The notes below the pieces were generated by a model. It made no database searches. It was not told the origin of the DNA and saw nothing but the letters and a program-made list of their open reading frames with translations. Positions 44,647 to 56,801 of a stretch of DNA of 64,000 nucleotides are shown here, in pieces (the stretch's first letter is position 1; every line of letters begins with the position of its first letter). A program made the translations under genes and the position numbers. Location of the stretch: contig NC_053119.1 of assembly GCF_010015445.1 (NCBI RefSeq), positions 26,256,383-26,320,382 on the forward strand. The letters run 5' to 3'. The stretch is from Perca fluviatilis (taxonomy: Eukaryota; Chordata; Actinopteri; Perciformes; Percidae).

Positions 44647-45837
44647 AGGGTAACTAGCGTTTTTTTTCCAACCTGGACCCACAAAAACATTTTCCTATGT
44701 TGTTGTGTCTAAGTGACTGATGGCAACAGCAATCTTTGACATTGGTCCAGTGTTAAGCAAGATCGCTGCAGTCGGCAGCGGCTAAACAAGCTACAATGCA
44801 AGTTAATAGGGCAATTGTCCAGCTTGTTTTTACCTTAACAAAAGTGCTTGTTTTGCCACTGACAGGCTCTGATTAATATTCTAAGTGTCTGACAACATTA
44901 TGGAAAGGATCCCTTCAGAGATAAGCCTTTAAAACCTCTTTCTGTTCAAACAGAAACAGCTCTGAAGTTGTTAGCGCTAAACCCATCAGACTCCATTTGA
45001 AAAAGCAATACTTGTGTGTGTATAGAGCCAACATATTTTCACATGTCAATCGTTAAACTGTGTTTATTTCAACCAACAATAAAGTTTTGGTTGAAATAAA
45101 GCTACAATGTAAGTTAACAGGGAAATTGTCCAGCTTTTTACCTTCACCTTTTTTTACCTTCACAAAATTGCTCGTATTGCCACTGACAGGTTCAGATTAA
45201 TATTCTAAGTGTCTGACAACATTATGGAAAGGATTTCTTAGGAGGTCGACCTTCCTTTTAAAGAGTAAGATCCTTTTTTTAAACATAAAAACATTGGCGA
45301 AATTGCGTTCGCCAAACCCACCAGACTCCATGTAAATAAACAGTAATGTTAGCATCGTAAACAGAAACAAAATAAAACTATGAAAAGCTGTTTTGGGTCG
45401 TTTTCCCACTTTCCCAACCATTACAACTCTAGTTTTGGTTGAAATAAACACATAGTTTTACATGTGAAAATATGTTGGCTCTATACACGCTAAAAGTATT
45501 GCTTTTTTTAAATGGAGTCTGGTGGGTTTAGCGCTAGCGGCTACAGAGCTGTTTCTGTTTGAACAGAAAGAGGTTTTAAAGGTCTATCTCTGAAGGGATC
45601 CTTTCCATAATGTTGTCAGACACTTAGAATATTAATCGGAGCCTGTCAGTGGCAAAACAAGCACTTTTGTTAAGGTAAAAACAAGCTAGACAATTGCCCT
45701 ATTAACTTACATTGTAGCTTGTTTAGCTGCTGCCGACTGCAGCGATCTTGCTTAATACTGGACCAATGTCAAAGATTGTTGTTCCCATCAGTCACTTAGA
45801 CACAAAAACATAGGTTGGAAAAAACGCTAGTTACCCT
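44647..45837. mobile_element. TTAA-flanked element with long inverted arms (1.19 kb)
   Basis: The ends are AGGGTAACTAGCG and its inverse CGCTAGTTACCCT, with TTAA on both sides (44643-44646 and 45838-45841). Arms of about 400 bp (44647 to about 45073 and about 45432 to 45837) are inverted copies with scattered mismatches and small indels. Between them a partial third copy (about 45090-45345) lies in the same orientation as the left arm. No transposase. It would fold into a long snap-back hairpin. Confidence 0.9.
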
Positions 45838-45841
45838 TTAA

Positions 45842-46905
45842 AACCACAATTCATCATTTACACTTTGGTTTTAGTAACAAATAATATATAGATTGTTAAT
45901 TAGTGAAATTTAGAGGTCAGATTATGTTAGCTTTGGACAAGGCTAGCTGTGTTTCCAGTCTTTACACTATACTAACCTAAGGTAAGCTAAGCGGATGTTT
46001 GCGGTAGCTTAATGTTTACCGTAAAGACGTGACAGCAGGAGCGGTCTTCCTATATCTAACTCTGCAAAAAAAGCGAATTAGTGTATTTCCCAACATGTTG
46101 AACTATCTGTTAAATTCTCATTGAATGTGGTGTCGTCAACAAGGCTTTCTTCAGAACATAAATTGGCACTCACACATGAAAGAGCATATCAACACAACAT
46201 CAGAAAGATGTCAGAAAGGAAAGGAAAAAATGAGCAGCCCATTTTAAAGCTCCTACGACAGCAGGTTAGTAATAAGGTAATTCAAAAATGGCCAGAGTTA
46301 CAATTACAGTGGCTTGGCCTCAAATTCATCTGGCCTACAGTACTAAGGGACATTAAGACATGTCCAACAGAGTGGTATGTTGATAAATTAGAACTCTTTT
46401 AAGAATAAGTGCTAAGGGGTGATCGGTTGTTGTCTGATGAATCTGTAAAGCAGTGAAAAACCATAAATTGAGGTAAATTCATAAAACGTCGAACCGTTGG
46501 CTTGCTAAGTTCAAGTAAAAGCCTCTCAAAGGAGTGAGCAACACATAGGGTACCATGGTGCGCCAGTCTCAATACAAAGCTTTCTGTCAGCTAATTTCCT
46601 CCCAATAAGCCTTTTTCCTTTGTCCTTTTCTCCTCCTATATCTTCATTTGGTCTTCTTGAGAGATTCAGATTGCTTTGTTCCTCCTTATCAAGAAAGCCG
46701 ACAGCGATTAAAAATGTAAAGACTGTAGAAATGCAGTATGTAAACGCACAGATTTCTCCGGAACTTACAAAAAACAGGCAGAATAGATCAAAAAGTCCGG
46801 AAAACAAATCAGCCAAGAGGTAAAAACCGATTAACATTTTAAAAAAGGAAGAGAAAAAAAAATGCCACAAAAGAAAAAAAAAACTCATTTTCAACTGTAA
46901 AGTGC

Positions 46906-46951
<46 letters not shown>

Positions 46952-47105
46952 AAAAAACACAATCTTTCTACATATTATCTCAAGCCTTGAGACAGGGTCA
47001 ATGGTCTTTAGTGGAAAAGTGCAAGTTGAGAACAGCACGAGTAATTAAAAAAAAAAAAGAAGAAAATAATTTGATTCAGAACAGTAACAGGGTAAGTCAG
47101 ATGAC
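45842..47105 (-). other. Probable 3' flank / 3'UTR of the GH31 gene
   Basis: No coding exon. It includes a (TA)n tract at 46909-46945 next to A-runs. I could not assign a convincing minus-strand polyadenylation signal. A 170-codon minus frame through the TA/A-rich part is low-complexity. Confidence 0.35.
46909..46945. repeat. (TA)n microsatellite
   Basis: About 18 TA units followed by an A-run. Confidence 0.95.
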
Positions 47106-49964
47106 TCAGCTTCTTCGTAAAAAAACAGCCACCCCTTCCAAGGGCACAGGGTAGTCCTGTAGGAACGTCCCCCCATCGAACACCTGAGCATTCTGGCTGT
47201 CCTGCCACTGAAAGCCCCCATCAGGTAAATAAATATCCCTCTGCACTGCCCCTTTCTCCACCACCGGTGCCACCAGGACCTGGAAACACACATCACTTTG
47301 GTAAATTCAGATGACAGGGAGATTGTGCACTTAATTAGCGAGACATCACGTTACATTCATACACTATCAGATGCCAAGGAGATGGGAACTCGATCCCTTC
47401 CCATCAGAACATCATTAAGTCACCTCGTCTCCAATTAGGAACTGGTCATCAATGGTGAAAGTCATGGGGTCACTGGGACTGAGCCACCACATGGGCCGGT
47501 AGATGGGGTTTCCCGTCATCTGCCACTCCTCTGCATACTTCTCTATCAGTGGGACCACGTCCCGCTGGTGCTTTGCTATGTAGGCCCGTGTTAGGTTCAG
47601 CACCTATGGATCACCAATGGGGAGAGGAGCATGAACATAATGAGGATAACAGTAACACCAATTTTTATTTTCATTGCTCCCTATATTTTAGGTGTGAGTG
47701 TGCATACGTGTGCATATATTTTGTTTCTTATTTTAATGCTGCACATTGGATTGCTCCAACAGTGTTTCGTTGTATAAATACATGCAATAACAATAAAGAT
47801 CTGTCTCTCTTTTGGGTGCCTGGGTAGCTCACCTGTTAGAGTGCGCGCCCATATACAGGGGTTAACTCCTCGACGCAGCAGCCGTGGGTTCGATTCTGAC
47901 CTGCGGCCCTTTGCTGCATGTCATTCCCCCCTCTCTCTCCCCTTTCATGTCTTCAGCTGTACTATTAAAAAATAAAGGCCTAAAATGCCCAATAATTAAT
48001 CTTAAATAACTTATTAGGAGTGTTTCCATGTACCAGCTGATAAAAGTAAACTCATGAAGTATATAGAGTCATTGTCTGAGCTGTGTTTTAATTCAGAACC
48101 ACTTTTGTATTTTATTACTGTATTATCCATATATATTTCAAGAAATCTAGAGCGACTGAGAAACTAACACCAAAAAAAAACAAAAAAAAACTTTTCCTTA
48201 ACTTAAATCATCTACCTCAAGGATTTCAGGACAAGAATACTATTGACAATGAGCTCTGCCAAAGCTATTTGTGCCACCTCTACACCCAGACATGCAGACA
48301 GAACTTAAGATCAGCTCATGTGTTGACTTAGCGGTCCAACACTGTCCAAGTCTGTCTCCTGTCTCCCTCTGTCCAAACTACTTTAGCATTCCTGGAAGGG
48401 TCACATCCTCTACAGTGGCCAGTGAAAAAAAAAAAAAAAAAACTTGACTGCATCTAGAAAAAAAATAATTCTTTTTATGAGTTGGGATTGGGAACATTCG
48501 TAGGAATGAGCTCCAAATCACAGCCCGGGTTTGAGTGGATCTTTCTCTAATTGAGAAGTCAAGCATTTGTGTGGGTTGAGGTTTTATTGCTATTTGATTC
48601 CAAATGGTCACTGTTGTGACCTGTCTATGACTGAAGTATCACACGTTCTGGAAAATAAAGGTGTGCCACATTCCCACTATAGTAATACACCCATTAAAAA
48701 GACAATTTATCACGTTTAATGAAGCCGTTGAGTCTCCTCTAAAATGTCTTCCCTGTCTCACTTCATCTGAGTGTATAAGTTGAAGGACTGGCGAGAGACC
48801 AAATTGGAAACCATTGCTGCTGTCATATGTCTAGCTGTCCAAAAGGCCTATTTTTATCTTTGTCACGCAACACAAGTCACAACCAATATATTTTGCTGCA
48901 GTTGATCACTCCCACTCTGTCATACTTGTCAATTACTCATGGAAATCTTAATTGCCACAGTAAAGTATTTTTCCAAGACTTGTCCTCAAATTCATTATCA
49001 TTCCTGCTGAAGTGGCTCTTGAGAGTGAGGGTGAGCCATAAATCTAGAGGAGTGATTGTAATTCAGAACAGATGGACTCGTAACCACAGGTGATGTCGGG
49101 AGGGGGCTAGGCAGTCGCTCCTATTGAGAGTAGAAGGGGCAGGGGAGGGGGGGGGGGGAAATAGCTCTAACCCTCTTGAGAGGCATCACATGCTTTTCTG
49201 TTCTCAAACCTGAGTCATTAAAAGTATCAATATCTGTCACCGGACTCTCTGAGATCATAGGCTTTGTTTTCCTGCCGTGCACGGTGAACAGTGCATTCCT
49301 GATTTCCAGCGGAGAGGGACAGGGTTTTAGGTCTTAGTTTTGATAGACCAGGTCTCAGCAGCACTCCCCTGCTCCCCTGCCAAACACACCGGTGGGAACC
49401 TTTCAGCGCTGACCCTCAAAACTGAGTCGAGGCTGCTGGGACAATAAACTCTCCCTCTTTTGCCTCTTTTCATAAGCAAACTTAACCACTCTGCAAGAAA
49501 GAAGGATAATCTCCCACTTCCCTAATTGGCAGCATTCACACATCACTTCACTTAATCTCTCCACTCTATATCTTCACAAGTGAAAATCTTGTTACCAAGT
49601 CTGGACAAGAATGTGAACCTACTTTGTTGTTCCCATTATAATCATTTCTAATGTGGATGAGGCAGATGTAATGACAGCTTTTTAGCCTCGGGGCTGCAGG
49701 GTGGGCCAACGTGTGAGGAAATAGTTGCTGGGTTAGAGTGTGTTAGGGTGGCCACAAAAGGGGCTCTGACTGCTTTGTAATATGGTTTTTGGTTTTAGTT
49801 TTTCAAAATCAAATTGTAGTTGTTTACCCGGTCCTCTCCGTAGACCCAGGGTGGTGTGTGGAAGCTGATAACAGGGAGAAAGGCTGTGATTTCCAGCCAA
49901 CGGATGAACAACTCCTCATCTGTGACTAGGTCTCCAGACAGAGAGCCACCTGTAAAGAGAGAAA

Positions 49965-50004
<40 letters not shown>

Positions 50005-53000
50005 GTAGAGAAGAACAATTAAATTGGCAGATTCTAAATATCCAGGAGATGGACATGCGAGTTGGGTGATTTGGGAAGTCCCATTCTGAAGCTTGGGACA
50101 AACCTGAAGACTAGCCACAAACCTGCAAAAGACTTGACAAACCGCACGTAAAGATTGATTCCAACAACTTGTACACATCTTTTAGTCTTCGCACTCAGCA
50201 AAAAGCATAACCTTGCGACTAGTTAATACACAAGAGCAGACTTAACAACTGGTCAATAACGACTGGAGTTTCGGCAGTTAGACAACCCTAAATCGTGCAA
50301 TTGTACTGAAAACGGCAATCAGCAGCTTGCACTGGTTATATGCAGTGCAGTTTGCGCTGAAAAGGCCATAAAAGGAGGAAAAGGGATGTTTGGATCAGAG
50401 ATCCTGGATGGAGAAGTGTGGACAATGGGAACTGTATAGCCTAAAGAGAGAAGTGGTGAGTGAACTTTGCAAAACTTAGCTAAGTTCAGTTAAACTGTTT
50501 AGTTACAGAGTTGTCTCCCTCAGCCCAATGTCTTATTAGAGGAGAGAAAAATGACCCATAGGCTGTGTTATTACCTACTGCATCAGGAATGAGGAAGTTG
50601 TATCCCAGCAGAGTGTGGTGCAGCAGGGAGGGAATGATGCCCTTCAGGCCCATTGGGCTCCAGTCGGACTGCAATGGGGTCATCCTCACAAACAGAGGCT
50701 TATGGCTCGACCTGAGACACACATAGCATCACAATGAGCAGAAGGAGTAATCTCAAAATGTAAACGATCCCTCTCTATAACCAGTGGCAGCTGGTATTGG
50801 GTAAAAATGACTGTTGATGGAGCATACAAACAAGAGAAGATGCTTGAAGGTCTTACCGTGTCCCTGCTGTCATGATGGTGGAGTCTCCTATCCTTGCGGC
50901 CAGGTCGGCCATCAGGCTGATGTACTTGTCTCCAGCGAGGTCCTGAGGCGGTCGCAGGGCTTGCTCCTCAAACAGATTCCCTTCGCCCCCCTCCAGCATG
51001 ACATACTCCATCCCCAAATGGGCCTCCAGGGATCCCACCCTGTCCAGGAACCAGCTCACCGCTCCTGGGTTGGTGATGTTCAGCTTTACGCAGAACTTCC
51101 CTCGCCACTGACTCATCACAGGGATCTAAAGGGCAGGAGTAGAGTTTATCGTGATAATTAATTATTAACTACAGTGGCCTCGCTGTTGCAATTACATGTT
51201 TTCTGTATTAGGCCATGTTCACATTGCTCTGCTTTTATTTTATTTATTTTTGTATCAAACTGCAACTACACTGTAAACCCAGATTTAGTTGTAATTCAAC
51301 TTTTTAGTGGTCACTACTTGTTCTTACATATTTTGTTAAATATGTATTACTAAATCACATTAGCTGTTTGTAATAATCAGCTTAAGTATGCAGTGCACAG
51401 ACCATATTAAGCAGAGATAACTAAGGATGTTAGGATGTTTTCTGTGTGGGAGGGTCATTTGAACTGTTCTGCGCTGAAGCGACGCAAAGGCTCATGGGAA
51501 AACAGTATATGTTCTGAATGGTTTCTGTCCTGGTTAAAGTGTGTTTTAATAATGTTCTGTTACCGTTTTGGGTGTGCATTTATGTTATCTGGGTTTTAGA
51601 TTTAGTGCTCATGTTTATCTACATTTATTGTTGTACCATGACCGAGACCCAGGTGGGGGCTGTTGGGGTCTGGGCAGTGACTAAGCATTCAGAGATACAT
51701 ACACAGGTTGGAAACTAGTGACTCTGTCTTCTGATTGAAACTTACCATGCAGGACAACACGTTGGAGGACTACAATGTTAAATTTTTTATGAGCTGGGAT
51801 TGGGAACATTCTCCACACAGTTGCTAGTAGCCAAGGAGGACACGGAGGATTAAAAAAACATGATGGAGAGGTAATTATCTTAACTCGATTTTCTGCATGC
51901 GAAAGTCACCGGATGACACCAGTTTCTGAACATAGGCATACTGAGAAACACAGAGGGCCCTATTTTAACGATCTAAGCGCACGGCGTGAAGCGCACGGCG
52001 CAGGTGCGTTTTAGGGTGTGTCCAAATCCCCTTTTGCTAGTTTGACGGTGGAAAACCGGTCTGTGTGCCGGACGCAAGGTTCAAAAGGGTTGTACTTAGT
52101 GTCATTAATTAATCATTAATTTAGAGGTGTGTTTTGGGCGTATCATGCAATAAACCAATAAGAGTGTCATCTCCCATTCCCTTTAAAAGCCAGGCGCATT
52201 TGTACCTTGGCGCATTGCTATTATGATGGCGGATTTGCACCATAATATTTTTATTTGTAATCTTTTGCATGTTTGTGTGCTGCTGCGCTTCCCTGTGTGT
52301 GTGTAACAAGCATATATTACTAATGCGCTGTTAAAATAACAATGAAATGCTGCGTTATTGACTTTAGACCAGGTTTTTGATGGTCAATGGCGCGATCACT
52401 TCCCACTGCCTTAAGATACAATACGCTAAGAATTCAGATGAACACACCTCCCTGTAAGACCATGGGCGCAAAGATGGGTGCAGGTGCATTTGCTATTTAA
52501 ATGACGTGGGCGCTGGACGGTCTTAAAATAGCAAAGACACTTGCGTCGTGCTTTGCGCCGCGCCAGGTGCAAGATAGGGCCCAGAGAGAGTTTTGTGGAG
52601 CTGATAGTCTTAAATAGCTTTGTATCAACTCATTTGGCAATGGCTTGAGTGTAACGGACGTTCATTAAAATAAAAAAGTTACGCACTAAAGCTTTAACTT
52701 AACATGCTTATTTTAGACAACATGACTCCAGAAAAAAATTATTTGATGATTGGTGATTTTTCGTAATGACTACTAATGCAAACTTGATTTGTCTACTGCA
52801 TCAACTTCCAGCTCTGTGTTAACACAACTTGGCCTGTCAAGTTTCACCTTGAATAAAAAGTTAGACGGTTTTAGGCAACGGGTTTCTACGCAAATTTCTA
52901 GTTAGGTCAACTAATTTGGGTTAACAGTGTAGCGAACGGAGACAGGCTGCAAGGCAGATGGAAAGTGTTTACTTTGGAAAACATTCTGTTTGGTTTCTTT

Positions 53001-56000
53001 TTTATAAAGAGTAGCGCGTTCTCATAATTTGAGGAAAGTTCAGTGTTTTAGCGATGGAATATGTTTGTTTTTTGTGAATTCTCCAATCACAATGTAAAGG
53101 AAGTGGAGTTCTTTACTTTGTAGGAAGGAAACACTCTGAATGAAATCAGAGAAGCCTTGAGTAAAAGTGAACATGCAGAGGACTGTGAACACAGCGAAAA
53201 GCTTTCCAGGATGATGATGAGCTCCACTCAGGTCTCACCAGCTTTCCCTGAGGGGCTGAGGGGAGACTGAGCCAGTAGGCCTCAGTGCCGTCCATGAGGG
53301 AGGTGTGGAACTGCGTAGTGTCCACGCCCAGGAAAGGTGACAGGGTGATGGAAATGTTAAGAAGCTTGACAAGTGGCAGGTCCCTGGTCAGTCTCTTGGA
53401 CATCCCCCTTTTCCTGCTGTTGAGGTAGTCATGGTCCTGCAGAGAGACAGAGAGGTACGCTGTGATAACTCTATTAACAGGGTTAGGGGGGGTTTGGGGG
53501 GGGGAGGGAGTTGGGGTATTATGATTTTTTATAACATTTTTCTTTTTTGTTGTTGTTGCTGGTGTTTTTGTTTTGCTTATTTTGTTCATTTTTGTTTTGT
53601 CCTTTTTAGGCTATATGCTATGCATATAGTATATTTATATAGCATATGCTGTGTATACAATTAGGCACAGTTCCCTCTAAGGTATAGATCTAACTTTCAT
53701 TTTAAAGTTAACTGGGCTGAGCCCTCTATTGTGTTTTGACCAGAATTATTTCACAGGAAGGCACTCATGCCTTTGGGAGTGGAATATTCTTCAGTAACTA
53801 ATGATTAACTGGGCTGTATGTAATGTTTTTTGTTTTTGGACTTGATTTTCAAATGAATAAATAAAACGTCAAAAAAATAAAAATGTCCTGAAATGTCAAC
53901 ACTTTGCATTGGGAGGGAAGCCTAATACCAGCATCATTTAACAGTAATGTAATCAATAACTGCCTATATTGCATCTAAATAATTCTAATACAATTTGATT
54001 TACTAATGTTAACGATTCAAACGTTCATAAACTGGTGTGACAAACAGCTTTATATTAGGAACAGTGGCTTTATATTTGACACATTGATCTCTCCGTGTGG
54101 ACTTTGTAAACTAGCTGTGACAATATGACCTCTGCCAAAACCCTTTAATCTATTTCATAATCCTTTGGAATTTACATGGTAAAGTCAAAGAGAGATTTCT
54201 GGTTACATAACTGTGAAACAAAACCTTTTAGGAATACAAAGACTGACCCCATGAGGTGAACCAGCTGTGGGAAGAAAGGGTAGATTAGCACTTATTATGT
54301 AAGCAATTTTTTTTTTTTTTATCTTTCATTTTATTCTGCTTCTTCCCTGAATTTGAATTCCAAAAAATCAATAAAATACACAAAAAATTGACACATAGGA
54401 GACCAAAACATAGGCAAGCATTTTTATCTTTTTTATTATTAACACTAGTTTCGTGCACACTGCACTATTTAGCTTTTCGGGAATAACTTTTGAAACAGAA
54501 CCACATGTTCCAATGCCTGCAATTCCAAACCACTACCCATACTGGAAAAGAAAGGGTGTGGTGTGACTGATAATGTATGAACACTTGTAAAACTGGAGTA
54601 GAAGAGAAGTCTAGTTTTTACAGAGGATCATTGTTGTCGGTCACACTTCTGTAGAGCCCTACACTTCATGGACAACTACAAGTTCCATAAGTTTCCTTGC
54701 AGCACTGTACACTTAGCTGATTCTTTATGGCATTTATAGAGGGGAACTGGGCAAAATTGGTGTTATTCCTCCCATTTTCTCTTCTTAATCCTTTCATACC
54801 TTGTGAATTAGTAATGGGAGCATACTGTAAGCGTTGTGTATGTACAGTATATATAATAAACCCGACCAGTCTGATGGACAGATTGTGTAAAACTCCTCGG
54901 CCTCCTCTTCTGTTGCATGATCCAGGTCAGATCGCAGCATCAAGCTGGTGTCAGGATCACCTAGTCAAGTGAGTCTTGGCTCACATCCCTTCTAATCCCA
55001 ACACACCCAATTCTTCGCTGTCCCACGGTTACCACACTCAGAGCAACCTGAGATCAGTAAAGGGTCTCTGTTTGTACTCTCTCGGCTATATTTGTTTTGT
55101 AATGGAATATCACCGGGTATTGACTTAGATCCACTTGACAGTGTTCCTTGTCCAGTGGTCTTGTTTCCAGGCAGTTCCCAACAACTTTCAAGGACTTTTC
55201 AAGTAACTGTATAAATGTTGAACCAATGATAAACATCACCTCCCTTTCCTTTTTTTCTTTTTTTTTTTTTTCACGAGTTTAGAATACCTGAAATGTATTA
55301 GGTGAGCATGATATATCACATTTTCAAGTTTCATCATTTGTAGGTAGTGTGGTAGTGTGGCCTGCACTCGGGGAAACATTTTCAACATGAAGGCATGAAG
55401 CCTTAAAACCAACTCTTTTTCCTGTTATGACATTTCTGTGAACCTGTCCTCCCTCCTTCGCTCCCCGCCTGTCTCCAGCGCTCTGGAGATCCACTTAAGA
55501 AAACGCTTTCATCTCTATCCTTGACCAGTTTTGAGCCTCTGACTGACGAACCCTCGCCTGCCTCACAGCCCAGATGGTTGAAGAGGAGGATTACAGGAGT
55601 CTACAGCTACAGGGCGAAATAATCGACTGAATGAAGAGAGGATGAATAAAAGGACACTTGTACCAAAAAGGGATACACATAGTAGTAAGCTACAGCATTG
55701 TATATACACTATAGCGTTCCTGTATAGACTACATCTTTGAGGTTCCCAGGGTATCACAGAAAGTTCAACTTAATAAATGGATACATTTGAGACCTTCTCT
55801 TTAGGTACAAGCATGAATTTAATGTAACACTGTTCTTCAAAGATAAACCAATCGGAATAGAAAAGAAACATATTTGATGTGTGAAAGGATCAGTGAAATG
55901 GGACCTTACTTTCTGAATTTATGCATTTCCTATTGAAATTGAGCATAATCTAAAGAGGGAACATTGAACCAAGAGGATATATTTTATCTACGATTTTTTT

Positions 56001-56801
56001 CCCCCTTTGATCCTGCAGAGACCATTAAAGACGCACAGTTTAACAGGAAGTAGTAGGATAGACATTACGCTTCGTGTTATTACCTACATGACTGCCAACT
56101 TCACTCAGCTTCAATCTAACATAAAACTATGAATATTTGGCTCTCAGCTCTGCCTTTGAAAGATTCCCCAGTCTGCTAAAGATTTTGAGGCTGGTGTAGA
56201 GACCGAACTGTAGAGCACGTACCATATCGGAGAGGAGGGTGGTGGAATGTTCATTGAGGCTGATGACTCCCTCCCCCAGCTGGTGTCTCCTCAGACGATT
56301 AGTGAAGGTCCTCAGCTCCCTCTCTACCTTCGGCCCTGAATCCACATTGGCGAGCAGCTTCCAGAACGGCAGCCTAACGCACGCACGCACGCACACACAC
56401 ACACACACACACAGAGGCATCATACAGACCCTGCTGCTCTGAAGAACCTGGATGGACTTTAGTTTATGACTCCCTAAATACCCACAAAATGTCAGTTTGC
56501 CACAGATGCACCACTTTTCAACTTATTGGTATTTCACAGAATTCCCCTTCTGACAACCAAATCGCCACTAATCTTGATCTAAACTGAACTAACCACAGCG
56601 CTTTCATGTTGGGCAGCTCCCTGCTGTGCCGGAAGAGTTGCTGCACCGCTTCCTGGTGAGCAGCTTTCACGTTGTGGGCCACGCACACGGTGTACTGCAG
56701 AGGAAGACGCTCCATACTGGGCAGCGACTGCAGGCAGAACTGCTGTCTGCTGTCCACCCCCAGCTGCAGGGGAGTATCAGGGGACACAAGCACCGCGACA
56801 C
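47106..56801 (-). CDS. Glycoside hydrolase family 31 protein, MYORG / SITS-binding-protein-like (3' part of gene)
   Basis: Eight coding exons on the minus strand, 5' to 3': 56801-56594, 56373-56223, 53436-53239, 51125-50857, 50711-50575, 49949-49828, 47603-47424, 47279-47106 (stop TGA 47108-47106). Phases agree throughout and give 478 residues. Family marks in order: GVAVLVSPDTPL, LWLPFW, ITNPGAVSWF, the nucleophile region YVMLEGGEGN, FVRM...SDW, LLGYNFLIPDAVGG, DEELFIRWLEITAFLPV, GNPIYRPMWW, DDQFLIGDEVLVAPVVEKG, DIYLPDG and LQDYPVPLEG. Known family members such as MYORG are membrane glycosidases of about 700 residues, so some 230 N-terminal residues (membrane anchor and beta-sandwich) are missing and probably beyond the window. 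The usual catalytic Asp residues appear replaced (Glu in LEGGE; Pro five residues before the Trp of SDW). It converges with cpt1; no functional link is implied. Confidence 0.85.
47814..47991 (+). mobile_element. tRNA-derived SINE
   Basis: It has a tRNA-like head with a degenerate A box (TGGGTAGCTCACCTG) and a good B box (GGTTCGATTC), then a body (CTGCGGCCCTTTGCTGCATG) and an A-rich tail with AAATAAAGGCC. It lies in the GH31 intron between the exons at 49828 and 47603. It is a SINE rather than a functional tRNA because the acceptor and anticodon arms do not pair. Confidence 0.8.
49964..50000. repeat. A-run and (GA)n tract
   Basis: A-rich run followed by about 13 GA units, close to the acceptor of the GH31 exon at 49949. 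On the minus strand this supplies the pyrimidine tract upstream of that exon. Confidence 0.9.
51955..52582. mobile_element. Harbinger-type non-autonomous element (628 bp)
   Basis: The ends are GGGCCCTATTTTAACG at the left and GTGCAAGATAGGGCCC at the right. The right terminus is the inverse of the Harbinger remnant's left end at 29783, and internal blocks (TTTAGACCAGGTTTTT...GGCGCG) are shared in inverse orientation with about 30015-30050. The 3-mer AGA flanks both sides, compatible with the 3-bp duplication of this superfamily. It is in a GH31 intron. Confidence 0.75.
53440..56222. other. GH31 intron of about 2.8 kb
   Basis: Lies between the exons at 53436 and 56223. It holds a G-run at 53486-53506 and T/A-runs (for example 54308-54320 and 55250-55271) but no exon, transposon with clear ends or RNA gene that I can support. 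Confidence 0.6.
56377..56413. repeat. (AC)n tract beside a GH31 exon
   Basis: CGCA and CA repeats end only a few bases from the acceptor of the GH31 exon at 56373. On the minus strand the (GT)n run sits where the pyrimidine tract should be, which makes an unusual, pyrimidine-poor acceptor. Confidence 0.85.

Noticed and set aside
46526..47038. 170-codon minus-strand frame
   Set aside because: Long Phe/Ile/Tyr runs come from A-runs and the (TA)n tract; it lies just past the GH31 stop codon and has no family match.
47814..47991. Functional tRNA gene
   Set aside because: A and B boxes are present but the cloverleaf does not close, and the body and tail are those of a SINE.
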